From Novosphingobium sp. FSW06-99 (GTDB taxonomy: Bacteria > Pseudomonadota > Alphaproteobacteria > Sphingomonadales > Sphingomonadaceae), in NCBI RefSeq assembly GCF_001519065.1, contig NZ_KQ954251.1:62001-126000 (forward strand): a DNA stretch of 64,000 bases, read 5' to 3'. Positions 25,912 through 34,279 of the stretch are shown here, one piece after another (the first letter of the stretch is position 1; the number at the start of each line of letters is the position of its first letter). Under the pieces are notes generated by a model that was not told the DNA's origin, searched no databases, and worked only from the letters and a program-made list of their open reading frames with translations. Both the position numbers and the translations under genes were made by a program.

Positions 25912-25940
25912 CAGATGTTGATCGTCAGTAATTTAAATAA

Positions 25941-26110
25941 ATAATATCAACAATATCCGTTCGCCCTGAGCCTGTCGAAGGGTGCGCGCGGCGGTCGCCC
26001 CAAACACATGCTACCCGCGCCCGGAGCACAGGTTGGCGCGCATCCTTCGACAGGCTCAGGATGAACGGGCTTTGACTGGGTCTGGGCGATTTATATTTTC
26101 ATAATATCAA
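25941..26110. repeat. REP pair flanked by 10-base direct repeats
   Basis: Two inverted copies of the short palindromic motif with core CCTGTCGAAGG / CCTTCGACAGG lie at about 25957-25982 and 26042-26069, in the widespread sphingomonad REP form (GTTCG...CTGAGCCTGTCGAAGG). The unit is bounded by identical ATAATATCAA at 25941-25950 and 26101-26110 within unusually AT-rich flanks. No gene lies in 25867-26235 apart from this and the hairpin above. Confidence 0.75.
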
Positions 26111-26235
26111 TGAATTAGCGTGGCGCTATCACCGATTGTCCATCGAATCCAGATCTGTAATCGCCTTGGAGACCGAGGCTGAGGCGACGACGGCGATGCG
26201 GATTGGAGTGCGGTTTCCAGACAAGGGTCGCCGTT

Positions 26236-26802
26236 TTACCGCACCACCCCGCGAAACGCGACCTGGCCTGCGCCGCTGCCGGCACGCCAGCGGACGTGGG
26301 TAACATCTTCGGGCAGGGCGCGGCGAAAACCATTGGCATCATGCACCAGCAGGTCGTCGAGCGTGCCCCAGGTGTGCCCGCCATCGACCGAGACTTGTTC
26401 GGGCGAATCGCTTGCGGCGGGTTGCCAGGCGACGCTGCGCGGCACCGGGTTGGTCACGAAAAAACCGCCGGGCTCGCCGCCGCTCCAGCTCACCACAAAT
26501 ACCAGCCGGTCGCCCGAATGAAGCTCGCTGGCGCGTTCGAGGATGCGCGCGGTGCGTCCGCCCGGTGCGGGCTCGAAGCGTTCGACAAACACGTCTCCGG
26601 CCAGATGCACATGGCTGGCGCGCGGCGGGGTGTCGGGGGCATGCCACAGCGTCGGCGTGGTGGCGGCCATCGCCATCGCGGGCAGTGTTGCCACCGATCC
26701 GGCCATCATCTGCAAAGTTCTGCGCAGCACCCGATTTGCCCCCCGGCGCGATCCGCGTTGATCGGCGTTTCGGCGGTCTGGATGCCTGAACATGGCAAAC
26801 AT
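26236..26802 (-). CDS. Exported hypothetical protein
   Basis: About 188 residues. After a basic stretch (HPDRRNADQRGSRRGANRVLRR) comes a hydrophobic signal (MMAGSVATLPAMAMAA) and a mature part with beta-rich sequence: RASELHSGDRLVFVVSWSG, GFFVTNPVPRSVAWQPAASD, QVSVDGGHTWGTLDDLLV. The last part resembles BNR/sialidase-like repeats (VSVDGGHTWG). No enzyme family is recognised. Starts at 26802 or 26793 are both possible; neither has a clear ribosome site. The long arginine-rich N-region before the signal is unusual. It is divergent from tRNA-Asp. Confidence 0.6.
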   Translation of the reverse strand: MFAMFRHPDRRNADQRGSRRGANRVLRRTLQMMAGSVATLPAMAMAATTPTLWHAPDTPPRASHVHLAGDVFVERFEPAPGGRTARILERASELHSGDRLVFVVSWSGGEPGGFFVTNPVPRSVAWQPAASDSPEQVSVDGGHTWGTLDDLLVHDANGFRRALPEDVTHVRWRAGSGAGQVAFRGVVR

Positions 26803-26856
26803 TGGGTTAACGGCAGGGTCGTAGACGCTCTCCCAAAAAAACTTTGTGCCGGTTTG

Positions 26857-26884
26857 TTGACAGTGCCAATCTCGTGCCATAGAG
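26857..26884 (+). promoter_or_regulatory. Promoter of the tRNA-Asp pair
   Basis: A perfect -35 TTGACA (26857-26862) and ATAGAG (26879-26884) at 16-base spacing, 22 bases before the first tRNA-Asp gene. Confidence 0.7.
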
Positions 26885-26905
26885 GCGCGGCTCCCAAGCG
26901 GGAAC

Positions 26906-26982
26906 GCGGGTGTAGCTCAGTTGGTTAGAGTGCCGGCCTGTCACGCCGGAGGTCGCGGGTTCAAGTCCCGTCACTCGCGCCA
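26906..26982 (+). tRNA. tRNA-Asp (GTC), copy 1
   Basis: A 77-base cloverleaf: acceptor GCGGGTG/CACTCGC, D-arm TAGCTCAGTTGGTTAGAG, anticodon loop CTGTCAC giving anticodon GTC, T-arm GCGGG-TTCAAGT-CCCGT, encoded CCA. Confidence 0.96.
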
Positions 26983-27013
26983 TTCGCTGCTTGGGAGATC
27001 AGATCATGGGCAC

Positions 27014-27090
27014 GCGGGTGTAGCTCAGTTGGTTAGAGTGCCGGCCTGTCACGCCGGAGGTCGCGGGTTCAAGTCCCGTCACTCGCGCCA
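27014..27090 (+). tRNA. tRNA-Asp (GTC), copy 2
   Basis: Identical in sequence to the copy ending 31 bases upstream, including the encoded CCA. The two share one promoter and are probably cut from one transcript. Confidence 0.96.
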
Positions 27091-27120
27091 TGATCGATCA
27101 AGGCCGGTCAGCCGCGGTGG

Positions 27121-27354
27121 TCAGCCCCAGCGGCCGGTTTCCATCCAGATGAGGAAACGGCGCAGCGGCAAGAGCCAGATCGTGCCGAGCACGACATAGG
27201 CCAGCGATTGCGCCAGCACCGGCCATTGCCCGATCGCTTCGGCCAGATGCGCGACCAGCCCGGCATAGAGCGCCAGCACCACCACCAGGCCGATGATCCC
27301 GACCGGCTTGCGCCAGGTCGGCTGCAGCCGTGGGCTGTCGGGTTCAAGCATCAT
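27121..27354 (-). CDS. DUF2842 family small membrane protein
   Basis: A 77-residue protein with two transmembrane helices (about 18-38, VGIIGLVVVLALYAGLVAHL, and 44-66, VLAQSLAYVVLGTIWLLPL) ending in FLIWMETGRW. This is the DUF2842 pattern of alphaproteobacteria; its function is unknown. The start overlaps the stop of the cyclo-ligase gene (ATGA). Confidence 0.85.
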   Translation of the reverse strand: MMLEPDSPRLQPTWRKPVGIIGLVVVLALYAGLVAHLAEAIGQWPVLAQSLAYVVLGTIWLLPLRRFLIWMETGRWG

Positions 27355-27956
27355 GGGTGATCTCCAAACGGTCCATAGAGCCGGGTCGGGGTAACCACCG
27401 CCGACAAAGCCCGGTCATGCGCCTCTCGGGGCAAATCATCGACCAGTTGGCAATCCCACGCCAGCCCGATTGCGGGTACTTGCGGGTGTGCCGCCAGCCA
27501 GCGATCATAATGCCCGCCACCCTGGCCCAGCCGCCCGCCATCTGCGGTAAATCCGACCAGCGGCACGAACAGCACGTCGGGGGTGATCGCCGGGGCCGTC
27601 GCCAGCGGTTGCGCCACGCCAAAGGGGCCGGGTTCGAGCAATTCGTCAAGATGCGGCGATTCCCAGCGGCGAAACTGCATCGCGCTGTCGCGTGCGGCAA
27701 ACCACGGCAGCGCGATGGTGTGTCCTGCTTCATGGAAATGGCGGGCATAGCCGATGGCGGGTGCTTCGCCACCGCCTGCCAGATAGATCCCGATGCTGGC
27801 GCCTGCGGGCACCAGCGCGTGCAGCGCTGCCGGGGGGCGCATCAGGATCAGGGCGCGGATACGGGGATCGAGCGTGTCGGCATGGGCATTGCGCAACGCG
27901 CGCAAGTGCTTGCGCAAGGCCAGCTTTGACAATCGCGAGTCTTCGCCTTCACGCAC
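27351..27956 (-). CDS. 5-formyltetrahydrofolate cyclo-ligase
   Basis: About 201 residues. The conserved ATP/folate-binding blocks are seen: SKLALRKHLRALRNAH, the C-terminal LVGFTADGGRLGQGGGHYDRWLA (the GxRLGxGxGYYDR-type motif) and AIGLAWDCQLVDDLP. It converts 5-formyl-THF to 5,10-methenyl-THF. The GTG at 27956 with AGGGGA upstream is preferred; the longest frame begins at a TTG (27983) that would lie inside the 6S RNA end. The gene follows the 6S RNA as in many proteobacteria, where processing of one transcript can yield both. Confidence 0.85.
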   Translation of the reverse strand: MREGEDSRLSKLALRKHLRALRNAHADTLDPRIRALILMRPPAALHALVPAGASIGIYLAGGGEAPAIGYARHFHEAGHTIALPWFAARDSAMQFRRWESPHLDELLEPGPFGVAQPLATAPAITPDVLFVPLVGFTADGGRLGQGGGHYDRWLAAHPQVPAIGLAWDCQLVDDLPREAHDRALSAVVTPTRLYGPFGDHP

Positions 27957-27969
27957 CGGGCGCGTCCCC

Positions 27970-28150
27970 TGTTCTGCCTGCAATATGGGATGGGTGACGG
28001 GCCCACCATGGGTCGTTTGCTCGGAATATCCTCTGACGCGTAACGTCAGGTGGGAACCATGTGTCCGGGACCAGGGTCCCGGTCAGGGATAGCCCCCAAG
28101 GATTGCTTATAGCCTCAGGGATGTTCATGCGGCTCGTGCCGGGCAGAACC
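27970..28150 (-). ncRNA. ssrS: 6S RNA (SsrS)
   Basis: The gap between zapA and the cyclo-ligase gene is where 6S RNA is encoded in proteobacteria. Here an approximately 180-base stretch is closed by a perfect 8-bp stem (GGCAGAAC 28142-28149 with GTTCTGCC 27971-27978). Inside is a long imperfect hairpin with TTCCCACCTGACG and CGTCAGAGGATATTCC forming the apical stem CTGACG/CGTCAG. 6S RNA mimics an open promoter and sequesters sigma-70 RNA polymerase. Ends are approximate. Confidence 0.8.
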
Positions 28151-28163
28151 CGTCATTCCCTAT

Positions 28164-28532
28164 CTAGGCGCCTTCACCCGATTGCTCAAGGCGTGCGGCC
28201 AGCTTTTCCACCCGTGCCGCCAGATCGGCCACCCGTGCAACGATTGCAGGCGCGATCGGTTCGGGCGCAGGGGCAGGTGGGGGCGGTGGCGGTGGCGGAG
28301 GTGGCGCGGGCCGCTGGTTTTGCAACGCGTGCACTTCATCGGCCAGCGTCAGCGCGGCGATCAGCAGCATGCGCGCTTCGGTCTGGCCGTGCGCCATCCC
28401 CAGCTTGCGGATGCGCGTGTCGATCATTGCTGCCAGCGCCAGCAAGTGCGCCTCGTCGCCTGGCGCCGCCGAAACGACATGGTTGCGCCCGCCGATGCTC
28501 AGCGTCAGGTTGCGGTGCTCGTTCGCGCTCAC
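28164..28532 (-). CDS. zapA: Cell division protein ZapA
   Basis: A 122-residue FtsZ-ring associated protein: NLTLSIGGRNHVVSAAPGDEAHLLALAAMIDTRI forms the globular head, then a helix, then an unusual proline tract (about ten consecutive Pro, residues 77-86) and a C-terminal coiled coil (AIVARVADLAARVEKLAARLEQ). It starts with GTG overlapping the stop of the small upstream gene (GTGA). The polyproline insert separates head and coiled coil. The EF-P encoded at 36486 would help translate it. Confidence 0.88.
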   Translation of the reverse strand: MSANEHRNLTLSIGGRNHVVSAAPGDEAHLLALAAMIDTRIRKLGMAHGQTEARMLLIAALTLADEVHALQNQRPAPPPPPPPPPPAPAPEPIAPAIVARVADLAARVEKLAARLEQSGEGA

Positions 28533-28729
28533 GGCTTTTGCGGCAAGTTGGCGAGCAGCAGGTCAAGCTGCTGCAATTCGTTGCTGACAGTGTCCTTCAG
28601 TCGCCGATGGCGCGCCTTTAGCGCGGACATTTCGGCAATTTCGAGTTCGCGGGCGGTGGCTGCGCGTTCAAGCCGGTCGAGCGCCAGCGCAATCCGGTCG
28701 AGTTCGTGTTCCAGACTTGGGGTGGTCAT
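28529..28729 (-). CDS. Small coiled-coil protein upstream of zapA
   Basis: A 66-residue, almost entirely helical protein (MTTPSLEHELDRIALALDRLE ... LKDTVSNELQQLDLLLANLP) with heptad-like leucines. Family unknown; small coiled-coil proteins are common directly before zapA in alphaproteobacteria and may assist the Z-ring. It overlaps zapA by 4 bases. Confidence 0.7.
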   Translation of the reverse strand: MTTPSLEHELDRIALALDRLERAATARELEIAEMSALKARHRRLKDTVSNELQQLDLLLANLPQKP

Positions 28730-29002
28730 ACGCCTTCGCTAGCACATCGTCCAATGCGTGCAAGCGCGGCCCGACGATCGCCCGAAATGATCGGGCGCGC
28801 GGTTATGAGGGTTGACTCGAATCACGCATTTCCGCCAATGCATAGGAATGCGCTGGATGGCCCGCGGGGGCGCCCGCGTTGCTGTGCCGATCGGTTCGGT
28901 CGCGGCCTTGACGGGGGTGGCGCCCTGTCCCAAGAGACCCGAGTCGAATCAAGGGGGTGCGCCACGGCGGCCCGCGCACACAGAAAGGTTGATCAACCCG
29001 CG
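28730..29002. promoter_or_regulatory. Divergent zapA/tkt control region with paired GANTC sites
   Basis: The 273-base gap between the divergent zapA group and tkt holds two 10-base blocks, each of two adjoining GANTC sites: GACTCGAATC (28814-28823) and GAGTCGAATC (28941-28950). GANTC is the CcrM methylation site of alphaproteobacteria. A hairpin CGCCCGA/TCGGGCG lies at 28779-28797. No gene is seen. Confidence 0.5.
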
Positions 29003-30973
29003 ATGACCCACGACACGAATGCGCTGGCACCGATGGCCAATGCCATCCGCGCGCTCGCCATGGACGCCGTGCAGGCAGCCAACAGCGGCCACCCCGGCAT
29101 GCCGATGGGAATGGCCGATGTTGCCACCGTGCTGTGGACGCAGTTTCTGAAGTTTGACCCCGATGCCCCGCGCTGGGCCGATCGCGATCGCTTTGTGCTG
29201 TCGGCGGGCCATGGCTCGATGCTGGTCTATGCGCTGCTCTATCTGTCGGGCTATGACTCGCCGACGATCGACGACATCCGCAATTTTCGCCAGTTGGGCA
29301 GTGTCTGCGCCGGGCACCCGGAAAATTTCCTGATCCCGGCCATCGAATGCACCACCGGCCCGCTGGGGCAGGGGCTGGCGATGGGGGTGGGCATGGCGAT
29401 GGCTGAACGCCATCTCAATGCCGTGTTCGGCACCGATCTGGTCGATCACCGCACCTGGGTGATCGCGGGCGACGGCTGCCTGATGGAAGGCATCAACCAC
29501 GAAGCGGTCGGCCTGGCCGGAACGCTGGGTCTTGGGCGCCTGAACGTGTTGTGGGACGACAACCGCATCACCATCGATGGCGATGCCAGCCTGTCGACCA
29601 GCGAGGATATCCCCGCGCGCTATCGCGCCAGCGGCTGGCACGTTGCCTCGTGCGACGGGCATGATTTTGCCGATATCGCCCGCGCGCTGGCCGAAGCCGC
29701 CGCCGATCCGCGACCGTCGCTGGTCGCCTGCCGCACGCTGATCGGCAAGGGCGCACCCAACAAGGAAGGCGGGCACAATGTCCACGGCAGCCCGCTCGGC
29801 GCCGATGAAGTGGCCGCGACGCGCGCGCATCTGGGCTGGACCGCCGCGCCGTTCGAAATTCCCGCCGATATCCTGACCGCCTGGCGCGCCACCGGCGCGC
29901 GGGGCCGCGACGCCCATGCCGCCTGGGAAACGCGCAATGCCGGCAATCCGCAGCGTGCCGAATTCGACCGCCGCATGGCGGGCGAATTGCCGCCGCTGGC
30001 CGATGCCGAAGCGGCCTTTGCCGCATGGCTGGCCACCCCGCGCAAAGTCGCCACGCGCAAGGCGTCGGAACTGGCGCTCGACGTGCTGGCGCCGCTGGCC
30101 CCCGAACTGTTCGGCGGTTCTGCCGATCTGACCGGATCGGTGTTCACCAAAGTAAAGGCCACGCCCACGTTCGGGCAGCAGGCCTATGGCGGGCGCCACG
30201 TGCATTACGGCATCCGCGAATTCGGCATGGCCGCCGCGATGAACGGCGCCGCGCTGCACGGCGGGGTGATCCCCTATGGCGGCACGTTCCTGGTGTTTTC
30301 GGACTATTGCCGCAACGCCATCCGCATGTCGGCGCTGCAACACGCGCGGGTGGTCTATGTGCTGACGCACGATTCGATCGGACTGGGCGAAGATGGCCCG
30401 ACCCATCAGCCGATCGAACATGTCATGAGCTTGCGGCTGATCCCCAATCTCAACGTGTTCCGCCCGGCCGATATCATCGAGACGGCGGAATGCTGGCAGA
30501 TCGCGCTGGCCAGCCCGAAAACGCCGTCTGCGCTGATCCTGTCGCGTCAGAACCTGCCGCAGCTTCGTGAAGCAAATACCGGAAATCAAAGCGCAAAGGG
30601 CGCCTATCGGCTGATTGCGGCAACCGCCGCGCGCAAAGTCGTGCTGATCGCCACCGGGTCCGAAGTCGAGATTGCGATCAAGACCGCGCAGGCGCTCGAA
30701 ACGCAGGGAATCGGTGCCGATGTGGTGTCGATGCCAAGCTGGGAACTGTTCGACGCGCAGGACGCCGCCTATCGCGCCGATGTGCTGCCCGCCGACGCGC
30801 TGAAGGTGTCGATCGAGGCCGGGGTGACCACCGGATGGCAGAAATACGTCTGCGACGGCCTGACCATCGGCATCGACAGCTTTGGTGCATCGGCCCCGGC
30901 GGATATACTCTACGCACACTTCGGCCTGACTGCCGAGGCGATCGTTCCGCAAATTCTTGCCCGGATTGCGTGA
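29003..30973 (+). CDS. tkt: Transketolase
   Basis: A 656-residue transketolase: ANSGHPGMPMGMADVATVLW (substrate/ThDP histidine region), the ThDP motif GDGCLMEGINHEAVGLAG, QRSEFGMAAAMNG-type segment (here REFGMAAAMNGAA), THDSIGLGEDGPTHQPIEH and the C-terminal domain. It exchanges two-carbon units in the pentose phosphate pathway. The ATG at 29003 is chosen; the frame remains open far upstream into the GANTC region. It is first in a run with gap, pgk and fba. Confidence 0.95.
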   Translation: MTHDTNALAPMANAIRALAMDAVQAANSGHPGMPMGMADVATVLWTQFLKFDPDAPRWADRDRFVLSAGHGSMLVYALLYLSGYDSPTIDDIRNFRQLGSVCAGHPENFLIPAIECTTGPLGQGLAMGVGMAMAERHLNAVFGTDLVDHRTWVIAGDGCLMEGINHEAVGLAGTLGLGRLNVLWDDNRITIDGDASLSTSEDIPARYRASGWHVASCDGHDFADIARALAEAAADPRPSLVACRTLIGKGAPNKEGGHNVHGSPLGADEVAATRAHLGWTAAPFEIPADILTAWRATGARGRDAHAAWETRNAGNPQRAEFDRRMAGELPPLADAEAAFAAWLATPRKVATRKASELALDVLAPLAPELFGGSADLTGSVFTKVKATPTFGQQAYGGRHVHYGIREFGMAAAMNGAALHGGVIPYGGTFLVFSDYCRNAIRMSALQHARVVYVLTHDSIGLGEDGPTHQPIEHVMSLRLIPNLNVFRPADIIETAECWQIALASPKTPSALILSRQNLPQLREANTGNQSAKGAYRLIAATAARKVVLIATGSEVEIAIKTAQALETQGIGADVVSMPSWELFDAQDAAYRADVLPADALKVSIEAGVTTGWQKYVCDGLTIGIDSFGASAPADILYAHFGLTAEAIVPQILARIA

Positions 30974-31048
30974 TGTCAAAGGGCGGGGTCGGGTCTTGTG
31001 CCAGATTCCGCGACTACCCGTACGCTTGAGTCTACAGGAGATTTGAAC

Positions 31049-32056
31049 ATGGCGACCAAAGTCGCAATCAATGGTTTCGGACGCATCGGCCGCAATGTGG
31101 CACGCGCCATTCTCGAACGTCCCGATTGCGGGCTGGAACTGGTGGCGATCAACGATCTGGCCAGCCCGGTCGCCAATGCCCGCCTGTTCAAGCGCGACAG
31201 CGTCCACGGTGCCTATCCGGGCACGGTAGACGTGGACGGCAACGACCTGATCATCGACGGCAAGCGCATCAAGGTGACCGCGGAGCGCGATCCGGCCAAG
31301 TTGCCGCACGCTGCCGACGGCATCGACATCGCGCTGGAATGCACCGGTTTCTTCACCGACCGTGACAGCGCGCAAAAGCATCTCGACGCGGGCGCCAAGC
31401 GCGTGCTGATCTCGGCGCCGGCCAAGAATGTCGATCTGACCGTGGTCTATGGTGTCAATCATGACAAGCTGACCGCCGACCATCTGATCGTGTCGAACGC
31501 GTCGTGCACCACCAATTGCCTGGCGCCGTTTGCCAAAGTGCTGAACGATGCGATCGGCATCGAACGTGGGCTGATGACCACGATCCACAGCTATACCAAC
31601 GATCAGAAGATCCTCGACCAGATCCATTCCGACCCGCGCCGTGCGCGTGCCGCCGCGATGAGCATGATCCCCACCACCACCGGCGCCGCGCGCGCGGTGG
31701 GCGAAGTGCTGCCCGAACTGAAGGGCAAGCTCGACGGGTCGGCGATCCGCGTGCCGACCCCCAACGTCTCCGTCGTCGATCTGACGTTCGTGCCCAAGCG
31801 CGACACAACCAAGGACGAAGTCAACGCGCTGCTCAAGGCTGCGGCCGAAGGCCCGCTGAAGGGCGTGTTGGCCTATACCGACGAACCGCTGGTCTCGATC
31901 GATTTCAACCACGATCCAGCCTCGTCGACGGTCGACAGCCTGGAAACCTCGGTACTCGATGGCAAGCTGGTGCGCGTGCTGTCGTGGTATGACAACGAAT
32001 GGGGTTTCTCGAACCGCATGGTCGATACCGCCGGTGTGATCGGCAGCCTGATCTGA
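31049..32056 (+). CDS. gap: Glyceraldehyde-3-phosphate dehydrogenase
   Basis: A 335-residue GAPDH: NAD-binding [14 protein letters not shown], catalytic Cys153 in [12 protein letters not shown], His in TIHSYTNDQ, and [13 protein letters not shown] at the C-terminus. The ATG at 31049 follows a clear CAGGAG site. It catalyses the NAD-dependent oxidation of glyceraldehyde-3-phosphate. It is separated from pgk by a structured repeat. Confidence 0.96.
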   Translation: MATKVAINGFGRIGRNVARAILERPDCGLELVAINDLASPVANARLFKRDSVHGAYPGTVDVDGNDLIIDGKRIKVTAERDPAKLPHAADGIDIALECTGFFTDRDSAQKHLDAGAKRVLISAPAKNVDLTVVYGVNHDKLTADHLIVSNASCTTNCLAPFAKVLNDAIGIERGLMTTIHSYTNDQKILDQIHSDPRRARAAAMSMIPTTTGAARAVGEVLPELKGKLDGSAIRVPTPNVSVVDLTFVPKRDTTKDEVNALLKAAAEGPLKGVLAYTDEPLVSIDFNHDPASSTVDSLETSVLDGKLVRVLSWYDNEWGFSNRMVDTAGVIGSLI

Positions 32057-32061
32057 ACCCT

Positions 32062-32258
32062 GTTATCCTCCCCGTACCGGGGAGGGGGACCGCGCCCTTC
32101 GGCTGCGGCTTGCGCAGCCGCTCAGGATAAACTGCCCCCAGCGGGGGCAGCGCGGTGGAGGGGCTCGCCCAGGGCACGACCCGGGGTGATCGGCACCATG
32201 AGGCCAATCCCCTCCACCATGCTGCGCATGGTCCCCCTTCCCGTGCCGGGGAGGACCA
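32062..32258. repeat. Structured inverted-repeat element between gap and pgk
   Basis: The gap-pgk interval is filled by nested dyads. The ends are inverted copies of a CCTCCCCG-type hairpin followed by a GGGGGACC tract. Inside are an inverted pair GGTGGAGGGG (32154-32163) / CCCCTCCACC (32209-32218) and small hairpins CTGCCCCC/GGGGGCAG and GGCTGCG/CGCAGCC. A related small dyad occurs at 59644-59665. Looks like a non-coding repeated element. Positions may be off by one. Confidence 0.65.
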
Positions 32259-32270
32259 CCCAAGGACCCG

Positions 32271-33470
32271 ATGATGACCTTCAAGACGCTGGATGACATC
32301 ACCGATGTGGCCGGAAAGGCCGTGCTGGTGCGCGAAGATCTCAACGTGCCGATGGCCGATGGGCAGGTTACCGACGACACCCGGTTGCGCGCCACCGTGG
32401 CGACGCTGGCCGAACTGGCCGACAAGGGCGCGCGGGTGCTGGTGCTGGCGCATTTCGGTCGCCCCAAGGGCGAACGCAGCGATGCCAATTCGCTGATCCA
32501 TATCGTGCCCGCGTTGCAGGCGGTGCTGGGCCGCCCGGTCGGCTTTATCACCGATTGCGCCGGGGCAGAGGCCGAGGCGGCGGTGGCCGCGCTCACCCCC
32601 GGTTCGATCACCGTGCTGGAAAACACGCGCTTTCACAAAGGCGAGGAAAAGAACGATCCCGCGCTGGTTGCGGCGATCGCGCGGCTGGGCGACATTTATG
32701 TCAACGATGCCTTTTCGGCCGCGCACCGCGCCCATGCCTCGACCGAAGGGTTGGCGCATGTGCTGCCCGCCTATGCCGGGCGCGCGATGCAGGCCGAGCT
32801 TGAGGCGCTGGAAAAGGCGCTGGGCAATCCCGAACATCCGGTGGCGGCGGTCGTCGGCGGCGCCAAAGTGTCGACCAAGCTCGACGTGCTGACCCATCTG
32901 GTGACCAAAGTCGATCACCTGATCATCGGTGGCGGCATGGCCAACACCTTTCTGGCCGCGCGCGGCATCGATGTTGGCAAATCGCTGTGCGAACACGATC
33001 TGAAAGACACTGCCGAGGCAATCCTGGTTGCCGCCGATCAGGCCGGTTGCACCGTGCATCTGCCTTATGATGCGCTGGTGGCCAAGGAATTCGCGGCCAA
33101 TCCGCCTTCGCTGCGTGTCACCAACGTGCACGAAGTGGCGGCCGACGAAATGATCCTCGATGTCGGTCCGCAAGCGACCGAGGCGCTGGCCGACGTGCTC
33201 AAGACCTGCCGCACGCTGGTGTGGAACGGGCCGCTCGGTGCGTTCGAGATTGCCCCGTTCGACACTGCCACGGTGGCACTGGCGCGATCGGCGGCGGCAC
33301 TCAGCAAGGAAGGCGCATTGGTTTCGGTGGCCGGCGGTGGCGATACCGTGGCCGCGCTCAACCACGCCGGTGTGGCGGGCGACTTTTCCTATGTCTCGAC
33401 GGCGGGCGGTGCCTTCCTCGAATGGATGGAGGGCAAGCAGTTGCCCGGTGTCGCCGCGCTCAACGGCTGA
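32271..33470 (+). CDS. pgk: Phosphoglycerate kinase
   Basis: A 399-residue kinase: [59 protein letters not shown] and the C-terminal [27 protein letters not shown] nucleotide loop. Two ATG codons in a row start the frame after an AAGGA site. The 3' end overlaps the convergent TlpA-like gene by 11 bases. Confidence 0.96.
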   Translation: MMTFKTLDDITDVAGKAVLVREDLNVPMADGQVTDDTRLRATVATLAELADKGARVLVLAHFGRPKGERSDANSLIHIVPALQAVLGRPVGFITDCAGAEAEAAVAALTPGSITVLENTRFHKGEEKNDPALVAAIARLGDIYVNDAFSAAHRAHASTEGLAHVLPAYAGRAMQAELEALEKALGNPEHPVAAVVGGAKVSTKLDVLTHLVTKVDHLIIGGGMANTFLAARGIDVGKSLCEHDLKDTAEAILVAADQAGCTVHLPYDALVAKEFAANPPSLRVTNVHEVAADEMILDVGPQATEALADVLKTCRTLVWNGPLGAFEIAPFDTATVALARSAAALSKEGALVSVAGGGDTVAALNHAGVAGDFSYVSTAGGAFLEWMEGKQLPGVAALNG

Positions 33471-34020
33471 GGCGGTGCAAGGTCGGGGCGGCGATCGATG
33501 CGGTCGTCACCCCGTCCGGCACCGGCTCTTTCAACAGCGGCACCAGCACCTCGTTGAGTTCGTCGAGCGTGAAGGCACCGGCCTGCGCAAAGCGCACGAC
33601 GCCCGCGCGATCGATCACGAAATTGGTGGGCACCGAATCGTGGATCGGGCCATAGGGCCCTTTCAACCGGTGCAGCGGGGTGATCGACAAGACGGCGAAC
33701 AGTTTTTGCATCTGATAATCGGGCACCGAGTTTTCGGTGGTGGCGGCCAGCACGATCAGGCCATGATCTTTCTGCGCGCGATAATAGGCATCGAGCAGCG
33801 GCAGTTCCTGGCGGCACGGGCCGCACCAGGTCGCCCAGAAATTGATCACCACGACTTTCCCGCGCAACGCGGCCAGGTCGAATTTTTCGCCTTTCACTGT
33901 GGTGAACTGCGCATTGGGGGCGATCTGGCCGATTTTGGGGTCGGCGGCCTGCACCATGGCGGGCGCGCAGAGCAGCGCCATGATGACCAGACGGACGGCA
34001 AGGGCGACTGGGCGCATCAT
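33460..34020 (-). CDS. Exported TlpA/ResA-like thioredoxin
   Basis: A 186-residue protein with signal peptide ([20 protein letters not shown]) and a thioredoxin-fold domain with the redox pair C66-G-P-C69 in [16 protein letters not shown]. It would act in the periplasm as a thiol-disulfide reductase, such as for cytochrome c or copper-protein maturation, or for recycling the exported Msr enzymes encoded at 38107-39242. The latter is inference. It is convergent with pgk and divergent from fba. Confidence 0.88.
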   Translation of the reverse strand: MMRPVALAVRLVIMALLCAPAMVQAADPKIGQIAPNAQFTTVKGEKFDLAALRGKVVVINFWATWCGPCRQELPLLDAYYRAQKDHGLIVLAATTENSVPDYQMQKLFAVLSITPLHRLKGPYGPIHDSVPTNFVIDRAGVVRFAQAGAFTLDELNEVLVPLLKEPVPDGVTTASIAAPTLHRLSR

Positions 34021-34279
34021 GACCCTTTGATCTGCAACAACGGGCCTTGATCACGCCCGATTTTTGTCCAACCGTCAAGCGGGCGCACGGTGGGTCGAAA
34101 ATTCGCCGAAAAGGGGTGAAACCGCATGTTGCGCTGCAACCGGCAAGCGGCTAAGGCTGGCCGCGCATAGGTATGCATCGCTTGGGAATCATGCGTCGTG
34201 TGCGGGGCACTTTGCAACGCCGGGGGGAATTCACGTCCGGATCGCGCGCGGCATTGAGGGAAAGAACAGACAATTCGCC

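Noticed and set aside
26921..27199. A 92-codon frame with a repeated VRVPACHAGGRGFKSRH segment
   Set aside because: It is translation of the two tRNA-Asp genes, a well-known artefact.
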